Of a DNA stretch of 64,000 nucleotides, positions 23,509 through 34,526 are shown in pieces. A program made the position numbers and the translations under genes. Positions within the stretch are counted from its first letter, which is position 1. Each line of letters starts with the position of its first letter. The stretch is from Lepidodermella squamata (Eukaryota; Gastrotricha): assembly GCA_047495785.1 (NCBI GenBank), contig JBLDXI010000046.1:1302001-1366000 (forward strand), given 5' to 3'. The notes under the pieces were generated by a model. The model saw nothing but the letters and a program-made list of their open reading frames with translations, was not told where the DNA came from and ran no database searches.

Positions 23509-26179
23509 TATCTTTCAATAATTTCAAATCTATGAAAAAAGAGTATTCAAACTTGCGCTCGAAGGTGATTCGAAATTCATGATTCATAATGATCTCCAGT
23601 CTGGTCTTGGCGTTCAGCCATCAGTTCGCCCAATTTAACCACAACATAATAAGGGCAAAACCTGGGAAAACTACAAGGTAAGAAATTAAGGATCCAGCAC
23701 ACGTTTAAAATGTAGCTGAATTGGACACGAGAAAATCGGTAAATTGGGTTGACACTTTCATCAGTCAGCTTTCCAGCCTTACGAAGGTTTTAGGCTACGG
23801 TGACGCGGTTCAGAAGATAAGGCAGGGAGCGAAGAGCAGAAACAAAACTGTTCGCTCTATTCCGTCGTTGAGCACCAACCGATTTGCTCACTGCTCCCTA
23901 CGCTCATTGAGTGTTAGAATCGATTCGACACAACTTTCCTTACATGAACACTGTTTTACGAAACGATAAACACGAGTGTCAGAAAGTCACGGATGCTATG
24001 TTCTTGCTACGCCTGTCTCTGCTACACTGGATCCGAAGCGGCAAGCTTTCCTAGACGGCATGGCCTCCTTACGGAAGATAAACCAAATGCACTACTTCGA
24101 AACGGTCGCAAACACCTTGCTGGCTAAGGGTAATTTTGATGATGTACCCGTTCAGATGACGGATCGGTTACAAGACACCCGTAATGCGTCATCGGCTAGA
24201 GAGCTAATCATAAGGAATTCATTGGAAACGCCAAGGGCGACTTGCGACTTCACGAATTTTTGTTCGACTATAGTGACAAATGAGTACGAGCGCTTTGACG
24301 AAGTTCACGCTAACGAATGAGGCACGTCAATATTCACTATGGCTTCTGGTAATATCTAATAAAAGAAAAGTTTCTTATCGCGTCTCTGTGCGGTATTGAG
24401 TCTGTCTTTGAATCGTATGGTTCGGCGTTAACGATGACTTCGCCGATTCTCACAGCTGGGCACCATGAACTCAGAATTAATGATTCGGTGAAATGACCCA
24501 TACCCGGCTAATGCTACTGCTGCTGCTACTGCTACCGATGTGAAATTCGGTAGTCGCAATGCGTGGCACTTCGCAACACAATACAGCTCGTTAGTCGAGT
24601 CTAAAACCTTTTCCAACGCCAAATCTGAGAAAAACATGTTGAAATACCAGCTTTCACTATTTTTGCCCAAGTTTTCGTTAATTGCCTTAAAAGAATGAAG
24701 AACTTGAGGAAGACATGCACACATAGTTGCGGCCGGGCCAATTTTTGACCCGGTTTGCATATAGGTCGGTCGCTGAAAAATACCTTCTTCTCTACTAAAC
24801 AATGCCATTAAGAACAATGTCAACTTGTGGGCCTCAAGGGGTACCTCAACCTTCAACTGTTGGCCGTTGACCATTCACTTGCGCTGAAAGACCGGCTGCC
24901 AATTACCAAGAGCCAAACGGCAGGCTTAAGTTTCGAACATACTTATCCGCCGTCCAAGACCCAAGATCCAAGACCCAAGCTAAAAACCCTCTCGCGCTTG
25001 TGGCAAAAAACTGTTGCTTCAAAAAATTTCCCGGCTGTCGGTCAAGGTGAACATAATTTAAACATATTATATGTTAATATTGATATATCACAATATTACT
25101 TATATTTACAAGAGATGACTATGATTAAATGATAATTTCAATTGCATTGTAAAGCTGTTCGACGCTTCTCGAGTTTTTCGTTTTTCGTTTTGTTCCCCTT
25201 TATATCTTCAGTGTTTTTTCTTGCCCCTGAGTCCAAACGATCACTTGAATCTCAGGGCTAGGCTTAAACAACTCAAAAAGCGGTTTGCAACAGCAAACTT
25301 GGTGCAACAGGTGTCAGTATCATGCTAGAGCTGTGTGTTGGGAACGCGGTCCGTCGGGGCTCGGGTTCGCAGCCAAACTCGTTAAACCCCTTAGTCCAGC
25401 ACATTTAAGTCCTTATAATCATAATCAACATCCTCCTAATTTATTCAAGTTGCCTTTCGACATCTAGCATTTGCTGTCAGACACATGCCATAGTCACAAG
25501 GCTTTTGTGTAAACTATTCCCATGATTGCTTGTCGAACCACGGTCCCCAGGCTTTGCGGGCTGAGTAGCTATTTCTTGATGCCGGTGAGTGGCGCACTTC
25601 ATCGGAAGGGGGTTGCGGTCTCGGGAGGAGTTTTTGGCGGTGCTATCAGCATTTACGCTCTCGAGGATTGTGCCCTCGTCGCCGTGTCGTCGACACATCT
25701 TCGTTTTCGTAGCCACCGTAGCCACCGTAGCCAAGTTGCAAAAGCTATCCGAGACTTATGCAAGGTTGGCAAGCCTGAAGTAATGAATAGAAGGGCCTCC
25801 AAGATTATAGTGCATTCTCATGGTGCCCACTTTGCAATCTCCGCTAAAGCGATTGAATATCGAATACGAGTTTCGCTACAGCTGCGTCGTACAAAATTGG
25901 TGAAAATTCAAGGAAAACACCTCCGCAAGGCTTTTAGCGGAGCGAAGCATAAACATGATAAACATAGCTGCGATATTCACTGCTACCCTTGTTATTTCGC
26001 AAATTGCCGAGGAAGACTGCAGACACTGGAGTGGATAGGGTGTCACATCCTTGCGACGACCCTTCACCGATTAACGATTATCCTTTCCCCAAAATAAATT
26101 TGGCGCGTCAACATAAAGATTTTCATTTTACAGAAGAGATTGGAAAATCCAGATTTTCACTTCAATTTTATTCTTCAAC
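23509..26179. other. Intergenic with unidentified coding-like stretches
   Basis: Several long frames occur: 23976-24320 (plus, GTG-opened, 114 codons), 24428-24874 (minus, ATG, 148 codons, with a run of Ala/Val) and 25522-26097 (plus, ATG, 191 codons). Base composition is less AT-rich than in other intergenic DNA, which suggests old mobile or viral insertions. None matches a family I recognise, and no splice signals link them. Confidence 0.3.
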
Positions 26180-28519
26180 TTAAATATTTGACAAAGCTGA
26201 AAACTTGTCAATGCATGATCTAAACTCGGATACAACGAGATGATGCGATTTCATCTTTCGAAATTTCTCCGGGACAGTTTCATCGCACTTTGCTAGTGCC
26301 GCCAACAGAATGCCAGCGGATAACGAAATCGTCGCAGCTAGCATTTCGTTCTCTTTACACCGAGACTTGGGCGGAAGTGGAGCGCGAACAGTGACACATA
26401 AATGAATAATAAACTTATCAGGTTCCCATTTGAACTCAGGTTGCAGGGCATAGGGTACGAAACGAACCGGCTCGAAAATCGGCTGATTTCCCCCGATCAT
26501 CGAAGCCATGCACAGCAGAATGTTGGCGTAGTCGAACATGCTAGCACCCTCCTGCAGGCCTTCGTACAAAATGAGGCGAGCAAGCTCGGCGAAAGTTCGA
26601 GCCATTATCAACTTATTAGAACCTGATGCTAATCGCTTCCTATCATTGACATCACAGCCAGATCGTAAAAGAACAGCCAATAGACGGAAAGTTCCTAGAC
26701 GGTATAAGTCGTGCTTGATAACGCTTAATATCAGCTGACTCGCAGATCCACTAGCTGCGATCTGTTTCGCTAAGAACGGCTTCGAAGCCAAGCAAAGGAT
26801 TGAGCTGACCGACAGAACGTTTTGGAGTAGATTCTCCTTCAACGACCCCCATTTAGCATCGTCGTAATTGTAGTAGGTGAAAATAGAATTGAGCGAACGG
26901 GCAAGTCTATCGGCCACTTCGGGACATTCCTTGACCAGCTGTTCAAGTCGACCAGGTGTATATCGATAGATCGTCAACGGCAGCATGAATGATTGAACGG
27001 CATACATCAAACTTTCACATCCGGTTTTATTCAAATTAGCCAAATTTCCACTGAGAAATTCCAAACGGCAGGCGAAATGGGAAAAGGCAGGGTACATGCC
27101 GACTACACCACCTGGCAGCTTATCAAACTTGCCCTGGAATGCGACAAACAACTGACACCACCATTCAATGTAGGCTTTCATCAAGTTTTCATCGACAAGG
27201 GCTTGACGGGCATTGGCCGATGGTTTTTTCAGCAGTAAATGCTTGTGATCCGCAAAAGCTACAGCGGTTTGAAGCGCCATCAATTCCAGAAATTCTGCAA
27301 CTTCCTCAGCAGGGGTTTTCAGCAAATTATCTTGAAAATTAACATCCCGCACCACTAGCTGAAGCATCATCAGCATGAATTTAGCTGGATTAGGTTCGGA
27401 GGAATCTGTGTAAACAGCGCCTGGTTTCTTCAAAAACGGCTCGAAAAGGCAGATTTTCAGCAATCGAGCATACCAAACAGCTTTCTCGAATGGCTGCTGA
27501 TGGCTCGCTCGAATCGAGCCTGAATGTAGGTCTTTAAGCGTCATCAAATAGTCTGAGACCAAGTTGAGCCATTGATCGTAGAGATGGACCAAAGAACCAG
27601 GCTGGCTTCGAGCGATTCTAGCCATCATTTTGTCAGAAACAGCTGATTTACTTGAATTCTCGATAAAAGGCATCACCCAGTTGCCTTTTCTATAGAAAAA
27701 CTCGTTCATGCGCTGGTTTTCCGCGGCGAGAAACGTCCAGTTCGAGAGAAATTGGATGAATTCTTGAAGAAAATGAGTCTCAACCAGAGTAAGCGATTCG
27801 AAATTCACATTCGACAAGAAACCTGTCAACGTTTCGTTCGCTTCTAACATCTTCATGTAACGAGTTGAGTTCTTTTGAAACAACTTCTTCGACCCAGAGC
27901 GTCGTAGTGCAATGTGCATTGTTACATGTTGGCACAGGAACGTGAAAGCCGGCATTCGATCAAGCAAATCCTTGCCAGTTACCGATAGAAATCGTTCAAT
28001 CGTTCGATTCAAATCAGCGTCATCATGGCGGTACGTGACATCGCTCGGTTTCGTCCAAGGTTCCATTATTTTCCGCAGAACTTTGTCCGATTGTTCCATC
28101 TGGCGAAGGTAGGTTAGAGCGTAGTCGCAATGGCCGCCTTTGTACAAAACTTCGGCAACAGCCTTCAAATATCGGCACTTGGCGTCATCGTCCGAATCGT
28201 ACATAACGCGGCGAAAATTCATGTAAGCAAAGGCGCCGGCCTCCTCAAATCGCTGAGCAGCCGATAAGACTTCGACCAGCTTGTCAAGAATTTCATGAGT
28301 GAAATCGCCGGCGATTTCGGCTGATTTCAGCAGCAGCTGATAAGCTTCCTCGAATTTGCCTTCGTTGAGCGCGACTTGGCTTTGTTTGATAGCCTCAGAT
28401 GAATCGCTAAGCCGCTGATGCTTTTCATCGTCCGATATGAATTCGCGACAAAATTTCGCATAATATTGATGGACGTCTTCGCGAGTCTTTAAAGAACAGA
28501 TATCATCAATAATTCCCAT
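26180..28519 (-). CDS. Large intronless helical-repeat protein, function unknown
   Basis: One uninterrupted frame of 779 residues from ATG at 28519. The N-terminal 150 residues have TPR-like pairs of helices (ALNEGKFEEAYQLLLKSAEI, EVLSAAQRFEEAGAFAYMNF, VLYKGGHCDYALTYL). The remainder is rich in Leu and Ala and predicted to be mostly helical, with no signal peptide, no clear TM segment and no enzyme motif that I can see. A single-exon gene of this size stands out among neighbours with many short introns. I do not recognise the family; an alpha-solenoid scaffold protein in cytosol or nucleus is the most that can be said. Confidence 0.8.
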   Translation of the reverse strand: MGIIDDICSLKTREDVHQYYAKFCREFISDDEKHQRLSDSSEAIKQSQVALNEGKFEEAYQLLLKSAEIAGDFTHEILDKLVEVLSAAQRFEEAGAFAYMNFRRVMYDSDDDAKCRYLKAVAEVLYKGGHCDYALTYLRQMEQSDKVLRKIMEPWTKPSDVTYRHDDADLNRTIERFLSVTGKDLLDRMPAFTFLCQHVTMHIALRRSGSKKLFQKNSTRYMKMLEANETLTGFLSNVNFESLTLVETHFLQEFIQFLSNWTFLAAENQRMNEFFYRKGNWVMPFIENSSKSAVSDKMMARIARSQPGSLVHLYDQWLNLVSDYLMTLKDLHSGSIRASHQQPFEKAVWYARLLKICLFEPFLKKPGAVYTDSSEPNPAKFMLMMLQLVVRDVNFQDNLLKTPAEEVAEFLELMALQTAVAFADHKHLLLKKPSANARQALVDENLMKAYIEWWCQLFVAFQGKFDKLPGGVVGMYPAFSHFACRLEFLSGNLANLNKTGCESLMYAVQSFMLPLTIYRYTPGRLEQLVKECPEVADRLARSLNSIFTYYNYDDAKWGSLKENLLQNVLSVSSILCLASKPFLAKQIAASGSASQLILSVIKHDLYRLGTFRLLAVLLRSGCDVNDRKRLASGSNKLIMARTFAELARLILYEGLQEGASMFDYANILLCMASMIGGNQPIFEPVRFVPYALQPEFKWEPDKFIIHLCVTVRAPLPPKSRCKENEMLAATISLSAGILLAALAKCDETVPEKFRKMKSHHLVVSEFRSCIDKFSALSNI

Positions 28520-29545
28520 CTAAATTAATTTATTCTTGAAAATTGTAAAAAGAACGGCGGAGTGTTTAATAAAGTTGAAGAGAATTCAACCAGGTAATTC
28601 ACGGGAAGATATCCGCAGACATCCCGTAACAAAAAAATCAAACTTAAAATGTTTTTCCCAATCTGTGGATACGCTTCGTTGATAACCGAAATCGAAGTTC
28701 TTCATTGATAGACTGCTCAAAATGAATATGGCTAGATATTGATAGCACGTGGTCAATTATTTGCGAACTAAAGCACGCGACCCCAGGCCAGCCGGGCCCG
28801 CCCCATTGATAAATAACTTTGACGTTTTTCTCACCCAAGCTATAAATCAACATTTTTAATGTTGGCCGACAGGAGGACGCAGATGAATGCCTTAATCGAA
28901 CTTTACACGACTTTTCTTCCATGTCAATGTTGCTGCGAATCCGATTGTCTGTATCTGAATTCAAACGAGAAACCATTTGTCTTGAATGTCACAATTAATT
29001 TTCGAAGCAAAATTCGCAATGGGGACAATTCCGAATGTCCCGAAGCCCTAGCCTGTTTATGGGAACTAGAAGAAATGCTATTGGCTCGCGTCCAACCACA
29101 AATCAACTACTACATGGTCAAAGGCGGTCAGCTACGCTACTTGTATCATTGCTCTCATTTTAAAGGGAAAGTGCAATATTTTTCAATAATGAGCTTCCAA
29201 TCGATATTGCTCAAGCTGCAATCGTTTTAGTTCGAAAAAACGTTCGATCTGTCTTGAAGTTCGAGGCTTGGCTATTGAACGAGCAGCTCGCTATTTGATT
29301 ATTGCGAACGACTATTTGGATTCGTACTTTTCAAATTTACCTCGTCTCAATTTAGCCCCGTTTCGGCTTATTATATTTCCGAAAATCTAAGTTGACCAAG
29401 GTCATACAATTTATTTCCACTGGTTTGTTATTCAACGATTGATTTCGTTTTATTTCTTTCAGATTACCACGGTTTGCCATGAAATGAAAAAAGGTGAGAC
29501 AAGTGATTGGTTTCACGTGCATTTTTCTCGATTTGTTCGTGTATT
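28520..29545. other. Spacer between the solenoid gene and CA gene 1
   Basis: Contains the Helitron-like remnant described separately (28859-29345). The remaining bases show nothing recognisable. Confidence 0.5.
28859..29345 (+). pseudogene. Helitron-like (DUF6570-type) ORF remnant
   Basis: From ATG at 28859 the frame encodes CECCLW-like metal-binding Cys residues (PCQCCCESDC), then LWELEEMLLARVQPQINYYM and VKGGQLRYLYHCSHF. This corresponds to the LTxIEEMLIARVHPIMxVYRLKGGQYGYxGHVINF signature before the Helitron helicase domain. After a frameshift near 29190 the text NNELPIDIAQAAIVLVRKNV and KFEAWLLNEQLAI continues the usual order (LP.....D..I...FRVRR..V..WL). Frameshift and stop show it is broken. 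Confidence 0.5.
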
Positions 29546-31017
29546 TCAACCATCAATCGGTCCATCAGCCGTGTGATCGGCATAATTCGGGTAAGAAGCT
29601 CGAACAACTCGATCGTTAACCGGCATAACCGCCCGATAATTGTGATCAATCAAATGGCCATCTCGCGGCCTGTGCAGGTAATGAAAATGTTCCAATTGCT
29701 CCGAGCTAACAAGCAACGGATCGGCTAGTACCAGCCACGTGATACACTGAGACAACGGCGGCGTAGTTAGCGAACCTGGATACGTGAAATATCGCTCGAG
29801 GTTTTCCGGCATTAGAGCGCGTGGATGAATGCTAAAATGCAGCGGCATTTCATGGTCGTTGTAGTCGATTTCTTTCATATCCTCAATTAGCCGCTGAACT
29901 TCAGGATGCGCAACTTCTTTAGGGTGCACCTTCAAGAAAACGCCAATCACAGCTAAGCCATCTTCGTGCCTATAGAAAATAGATGGAAAATACATATTTA
30001 TTAAATCGAAATTTGGCACTAAATTAAAATTCAATAAATTAATTACTTTAAAAATAAATTAAAAAATTAGTTAATTAATAAAATTTAATTAATTAATTAA
30101 TTATTTAAGAATTAGCCAATAAATTCCTAGTTAATTTATAGCAGATATCACTCACTTGATAGCTTCGCCCATAGTCTTGTATTTGAACTTGTTAAAATGG
30201 ACGAAATGAAGCTGAAATAATTATGAAAATTATTAGAAAATTTGCAATAAAAATTGCGATTTTACTTCAGCTGGATAGCTGTGGTTATTGATGGTATGCT
30301 CACTTCCATGAACTTTATGCGAAGGCCCCCAATGGCCATGAAATTGAACCAGCTGATATTCGTCCTTCAAAGGCCCTCCACCGATCGCTAGCAAAATTAA
30401 TTTAAAAAAAAATCAATTAAATTTGAAAAAATTACTCGCAGGAATATCTTGGCTGAAGTTGACTTGAAACGAATGGCCGCTGTTGAAAATCGTGGTCGCC
30501 TTGCAGCGTTCGTAATTGACGAGAATCGCGCCTAGACTTTCGTCATACCTGACCCATTTCGCCGTCGTATCGATGTTAATTGGACTTTGGTGAGATCCGC
30601 AGCCTTCGGGAAAAGCCTGGGCCCACGATTGCGGCCCGTGTTCGTCGTAGTCCCACTCGGTTTGACGACCCTGAGTCGACAGGAATTTTCTACTATTTTT
30701 CAAAGATAGAAGCGCCGGCAAAATTAGGAACATTTTACTCGAGACTTTTTATCATCGATTCACCTAATAAAATTGCGGTTTTTCACGGCATTGAAGCGGT
30801 TCGATACAGGTGTCGTCGAGGTTAGGACCCTGGCGATGCGGTTTTGGGACTCGTTGGCGCCACGCAAATTGCCACTTGAATGAGAAGGTAATAATTCTCA
30901 CTAGGCGAACGTTGAACTCTTATGAAATGCAAAAAATTAAATTAATTACCTGTTGCCAGGCAGCAAAGACCGCGTTGTTATGAATCGAATCAGCCGCCTT
31001 GCATTGTTCGTAAACAT
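29546..31017 (-). CDS. Alpha carbonic anhydrase 1, probable mitochondrial form
   Basis: Six exons (31017-30950, 30874-30764, 30692-30436, 30387-30266, 30211-30156, 29969-29546) give 345 residues. It hydrates CO2 to bicarbonate. The CA domain is complete: SPINIDT, proton-shuttle His in NSGHSFQVNF, zinc His pair in QFHGHWG, third zinc His with the gatekeeper Glu in AELHFVHFN, and SLTTPP. The two upstream exons add about 60 residues opening MFTNNARRLIRFITTRSLLP, rich in Arg, Ser and Thr with no acidic residue, as in mitochondrial presequences (CA5-like). If those exons are wrong, a shorter start at 30733 would be needed, but that codon is in poor context and breaks the frame continuity seen here. 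Confidence 0.8.
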
Positions 31018-31854
31018 AATTCCCACGGTAAAAAATCTAAATTTAACCGAAAAATGGCGTGCAAAAATGGAACTTCATTCAAGAGTAAAAAGATGAAGAT
31101 TGACGTTTCAAAGCCCTAGTTTCAGACAGTATGAGAGTGTGAGCTTTTTCCGATAGCGAAAAACAGGATAGCAACCACGTGCTATAGTGATATGAATAGT
31201 TTCCAGCTGGGATTCGCGTGCAGTTCTGATAATACCTATGAGGACTTGACTGAATTAATTACATGACCTTACATGCACCAGGAATTCATCATGCGAAGCG
31301 TGAAAACCTTATTCCTATTTTTTTATTTTATATATTATTATAAAAAGTTATAAATTATTGTAACGATAGAAAAATCTTTGATTTCGAGGATTAAAAATTC
31401 CAAAATTGAAAACCCAATTTGTCTAGTTTTACCTGATTTTTGGCGGCAATTTAAAAAATATTTTGGGCTGATCCTGGACAATTAATTAGGTCATTAGGTA
31501 ATTTAGACACTAATTTGCATATGCCACGGCCTAGATACTGACAAGATACTGACTTTGAAGAAGGGGTACTAATAAATATAGGGTGCCAACTTTCATACAT
31601 AAATATGTATGAAATTTTTAACTTTCATACATATTTATGTATGACAAAATTAACTTTCATACATATTTTTTTCCATGAAATTCAAGCTGAAAACGTTAGG
31701 GAAATGCCAGATGACTAGGTTTCGGTTTATGTAAAAGAATAAGGGGGTTCCGAAAGCGAAGTCAAATTTTTCCGCATGAAAATGGTTTTTCGGGAAGCAA
31801 AAGGGCCCAAAAATCGAGATTCGTAGAAACTCGAAACTCGAACTATCCTAACCC

Positions 31855-31950
31855 TAACCTTGACCCTGAACCCTAACCAAATCCTAACCCTAACCCGAAC
31901 CCGAACCCGAACCCTGGCACCTAACCCTAATCCCTAACCCCAATTCCTAA
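31855..31950. repeat. Degenerate CCCTAA (TTAGGG-type) interstitial repeat
   Basis: Units such as CCTAACCCTAACC, CCCGAACCCGAACCCGAACC and CCTAATCCCTAACCCC are directly visible. They resemble interstitial telomeric sequence of the TTAGGG type. Confidence 0.65.
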
Positions 31951-32043
31951 TCACAGTTTGGCTAAAAAACAAGATTTTATGAAAAAAAATATGTATGAAA
32001 GTTAATTTTGTCATACATAAATATGTATGAAAGTTAAAAATTT

Positions 32044-32194
32044 CACACATAAATATGTATGAAAGTTAAAAATTTCACACATAAATATGTATGAAAGTTA
32101 AAAATTTCACACATAAATATGTATGAAAGTTAAAAATTTCACACATAAATATGTATGAAAGTTAAAAATTTCACACATAAATATGTATGAAAGT
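32044..32194 (+). repeat. Tandem 32-bp satellite, five units
   Basis: Unit CACACATAAATATGTATGAA plus AGTTAAAAATTT repeats with a strict 32-base period; the fifth unit is cut short at AAAGTGC. Confidence 0.9.
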
Positions 32195-32596
32195 GCACTT
32201 CGATAAATATATTTTTAAGTGGCGTCTACACTCCAAATTTTCCCGATTTTAAAAGTGAAATTCAGGTTGATGACGTCGATGTTTTCGTTTTATTTTCAGA
32301 CAGCTTTTAGGGGACTTTTATGTTTAGGAAATCCTGTTTTTTTACTGCTCGGCGTTGCAAAGCCAGCAAAAGTGTCCTATAGGAGGTGTCCGCGAACCCC
32401 GCGTTACGCTAGGACACAGACTTTTCAACACCTTCAAAAACTATGCCAGACCACAAGATTTATTCGGTATTATTTCTGGTCAACAAGCACAAGGTACCTA
32501 TCAAAAATACAAAATGAAAGTCGAAATATGAAACATTAAACAATGATACGGCATCGAAAATTCGAGTGAAGAACATGGTGGTGAAACGTGTTTTTT

Positions 32597-34163
32597 TCAG
32601 GGTAGGGGTAATATGCCATTTTTGCGGTAATAGTCGGCAAAAGATGCTCGAACAACGCGATCGTTAATAGGCTGAACAGGTCTGTAATTGTGATCTATCA
32701 AATGGCCATCGTCTGGGCTGTGCAAATCGTGAAAATGCGCCAGCTGCTCGTCACTCACCTCAAGCGGTTCAGCCATAACGATCCAGATGACACTCTCCGT
32801 TAAAGGCGGCGTCGTCATCGAGCCAGGATACGTGAAATAGCGAGAAAAGTCGTTAGGCAGCAAATTGATAGGATTAACGTCGAAATCAATTGCTACGTCG
32901 TGATTGTCATAGTCGATTAAATTGAAATCTTGTAGTAGATTTTGCAGCTCGGTATTTCTGTACTTCCTGTTTGCGGAAATTTTGAGAAAAACGGCGACGA
33001 CGCAAATACCATCCGGGAACTCAGCGGCTTCGTCCGCATTCAAATACTTATCGCGATTAAAGTGGACAAAGTGCATCTGAAATTAATTGAAAAATCAGTA
33101 AAAAATATTTTAAAAAATTCAAAAAATTCAAACCTCAGCCGGAAAAGAACGACCATCAATCGTGTGCTCACTCCCGTGAGAAGTATTAGATTCGCCCCAG
33201 TGAGCATGTATTTGAGCCTAAAAATCAGAAAAAAATTTAAATTTAAAATTTGAAAAATTCTCAAAAATATTCAAATTCTCCAAAAATACGGATTTTTGAT
33301 GTCTCGATATTACAGGTCAGGCCACGCGCGAGACTGCGGAGCCGATATCGATTTCAATTATCGATTTCACAAATCAGTGATTTTTCGAATTCGATTTCCA
33401 GAAAAAAAAAATTAAAATTAAAATTTATCGATAAAACCTCCAAGTACAATGAATTTGGACTCGACGTTGAAGTAAATAAATTAACAAATTTTTTGTTTAC
33501 TAACCAGTTGATATCGGTGTTGTCCTAATGGGCCGCCAAAAATCACTGAAATTGCGAGAAAAATTATTCTTCCAGCAATTTTTGTGTGTAAATATTTACG
33601 TGCAGGAGCGTTGATGTCAAATTTGACTTGAAACCCATAGCCGGTATTCCATATAGACAGCGCCTTGCATTTGTCGTAGCCGAATTTCAGCGGCGTGTGA
33701 ACGAGCGTAGCGTCGAATTGCGTCGTAAAGGCGTTCGTATCGATGTTGATCGGCGATTGGTGCGTGCCACGCCCGGCCGGGAAATAGTTGGGCCACAACT
33801 CGGGACCTTGACTCAATTTACGATAAACAGATACACGACTAGTTGTCAAACCACTCGCCGATAATCGGCGAGCATTCATTTTTTTGGCTAAAAGGTATCT
33901 TGAATTTTTTTCGCAGTGCACAAAAAATCCTAATTTGTTGTGATGACCATTTTTTTAAGGTTGATTAAAATTAATTTCCGCGCGGGGAGATTTTTATTAA
34001 TTTTTTGCTTACCATCCGTAGGCGAATATCCCCAGCAAGGTTTTTGTTTATTGTTCCGGCTGACGTGTTGATAACCCGGACGGGAACAATTCTGATCATC
34101 ATCAGCACTGACGCAACGATCAACGCCGTGTCGTCGGGCGAAAACTCCGAAAACACACGACAT
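32597..34163 (-). CDS. Alpha carbonic anhydrase 2 with His64 replaced by Tyr
   Basis: Five exons (34163-34013, 33806-33600, 33545-33505, 33217-33134, 33076-32597) give 320 residues. The first exon supplies CWGYSPTDG and joins GPELW in phase 1, as in the other CA genes. Zinc ligands are intact: QIHAHWG and EMHFVHFN; SMTTPP follows. The proton-shuttle position reads NTGYGFQVKF, Tyr instead of His, so turnover is probably lower, as in CA isoforms lacking His64. The first 40 residues hold several Cys and Arg and give no clear targeting signal. Intron 3 carries a repeat copy. Confidence 0.82.
33330..33400 (+). repeat. Dispersed repeat family, copy 3 (core only)
   Basis: GGAGCCGATATCGATTTCAA, TTATCGATTTCACAAATCAG and TGATTTTTCGAATTC match the core of copies 1, 2 and 4. 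It lies in intron 3 of CA gene 2. Confidence 0.6.
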
Positions 34164-34526
34164 CGAGGATAAAAGTCCGTAAAATATTGAAAATTCAGCT
34201 GTTTTGCTGAACACTTATTGCTATTAAGATTTTCGCGTAAAAAACGAAAAGCATGTTCGCCAAAAAGTGTGTAGGAGAGGATAAGATCCGGGCCGATATA
34301 GCACGCAAGCGCGAATGTCCTCTCGAGTTTCAACATCGATTTTTTTCCTTCGAACGTGCGTAAAAAATGTCTCCTGCGGCTCGTTTTTTTTCAATAAACT
34401 CGCTTTAATGACCATAAATACAGGCAAAACATTAAATTAACAGAACGAATTTGCATAAAAACATCTCTAAAACTCTCAACAAAGCCAAATTCACGGGGTT
34501 GGAACAGCAAAGAAATAATTGTTTCT

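Larger units (their letters stand above)
31585..32201. mobile_element. Foldback element with palindromic satellite arms and telomere-like core
   Basis: The left arm (about 31585-31680) contains CTTTCATACATATTTATG twice and is matched in reverse complement by the right arm (about 31985-32201). The arms share at least 60 bases with few differences. The right arm has expanded into five tandem 32-base units starting at 32044, 32076, 32108, 32140 and 32172. Each unit holds the palindrome CATAAATATGTATG. The core holds CCCTAA-like repeats. GTGC occurs at both outer ends. Confidence 0.65.
31018..32596. other. Spacer between CA genes 1 and 2
   Basis: Carries the foldback/satellite element at about 31.58-32.20 kb. 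No supported gene. Confidence 0.6.

Noticed and set aside
30413-30733. Alternative start for CA gene 1 at 30733 with a hydrophobic leader
   Set aside because: The spliced upstream exons keep the frame with consensus donor and give a presequence, which fits better than a start inside what looks like an intron.
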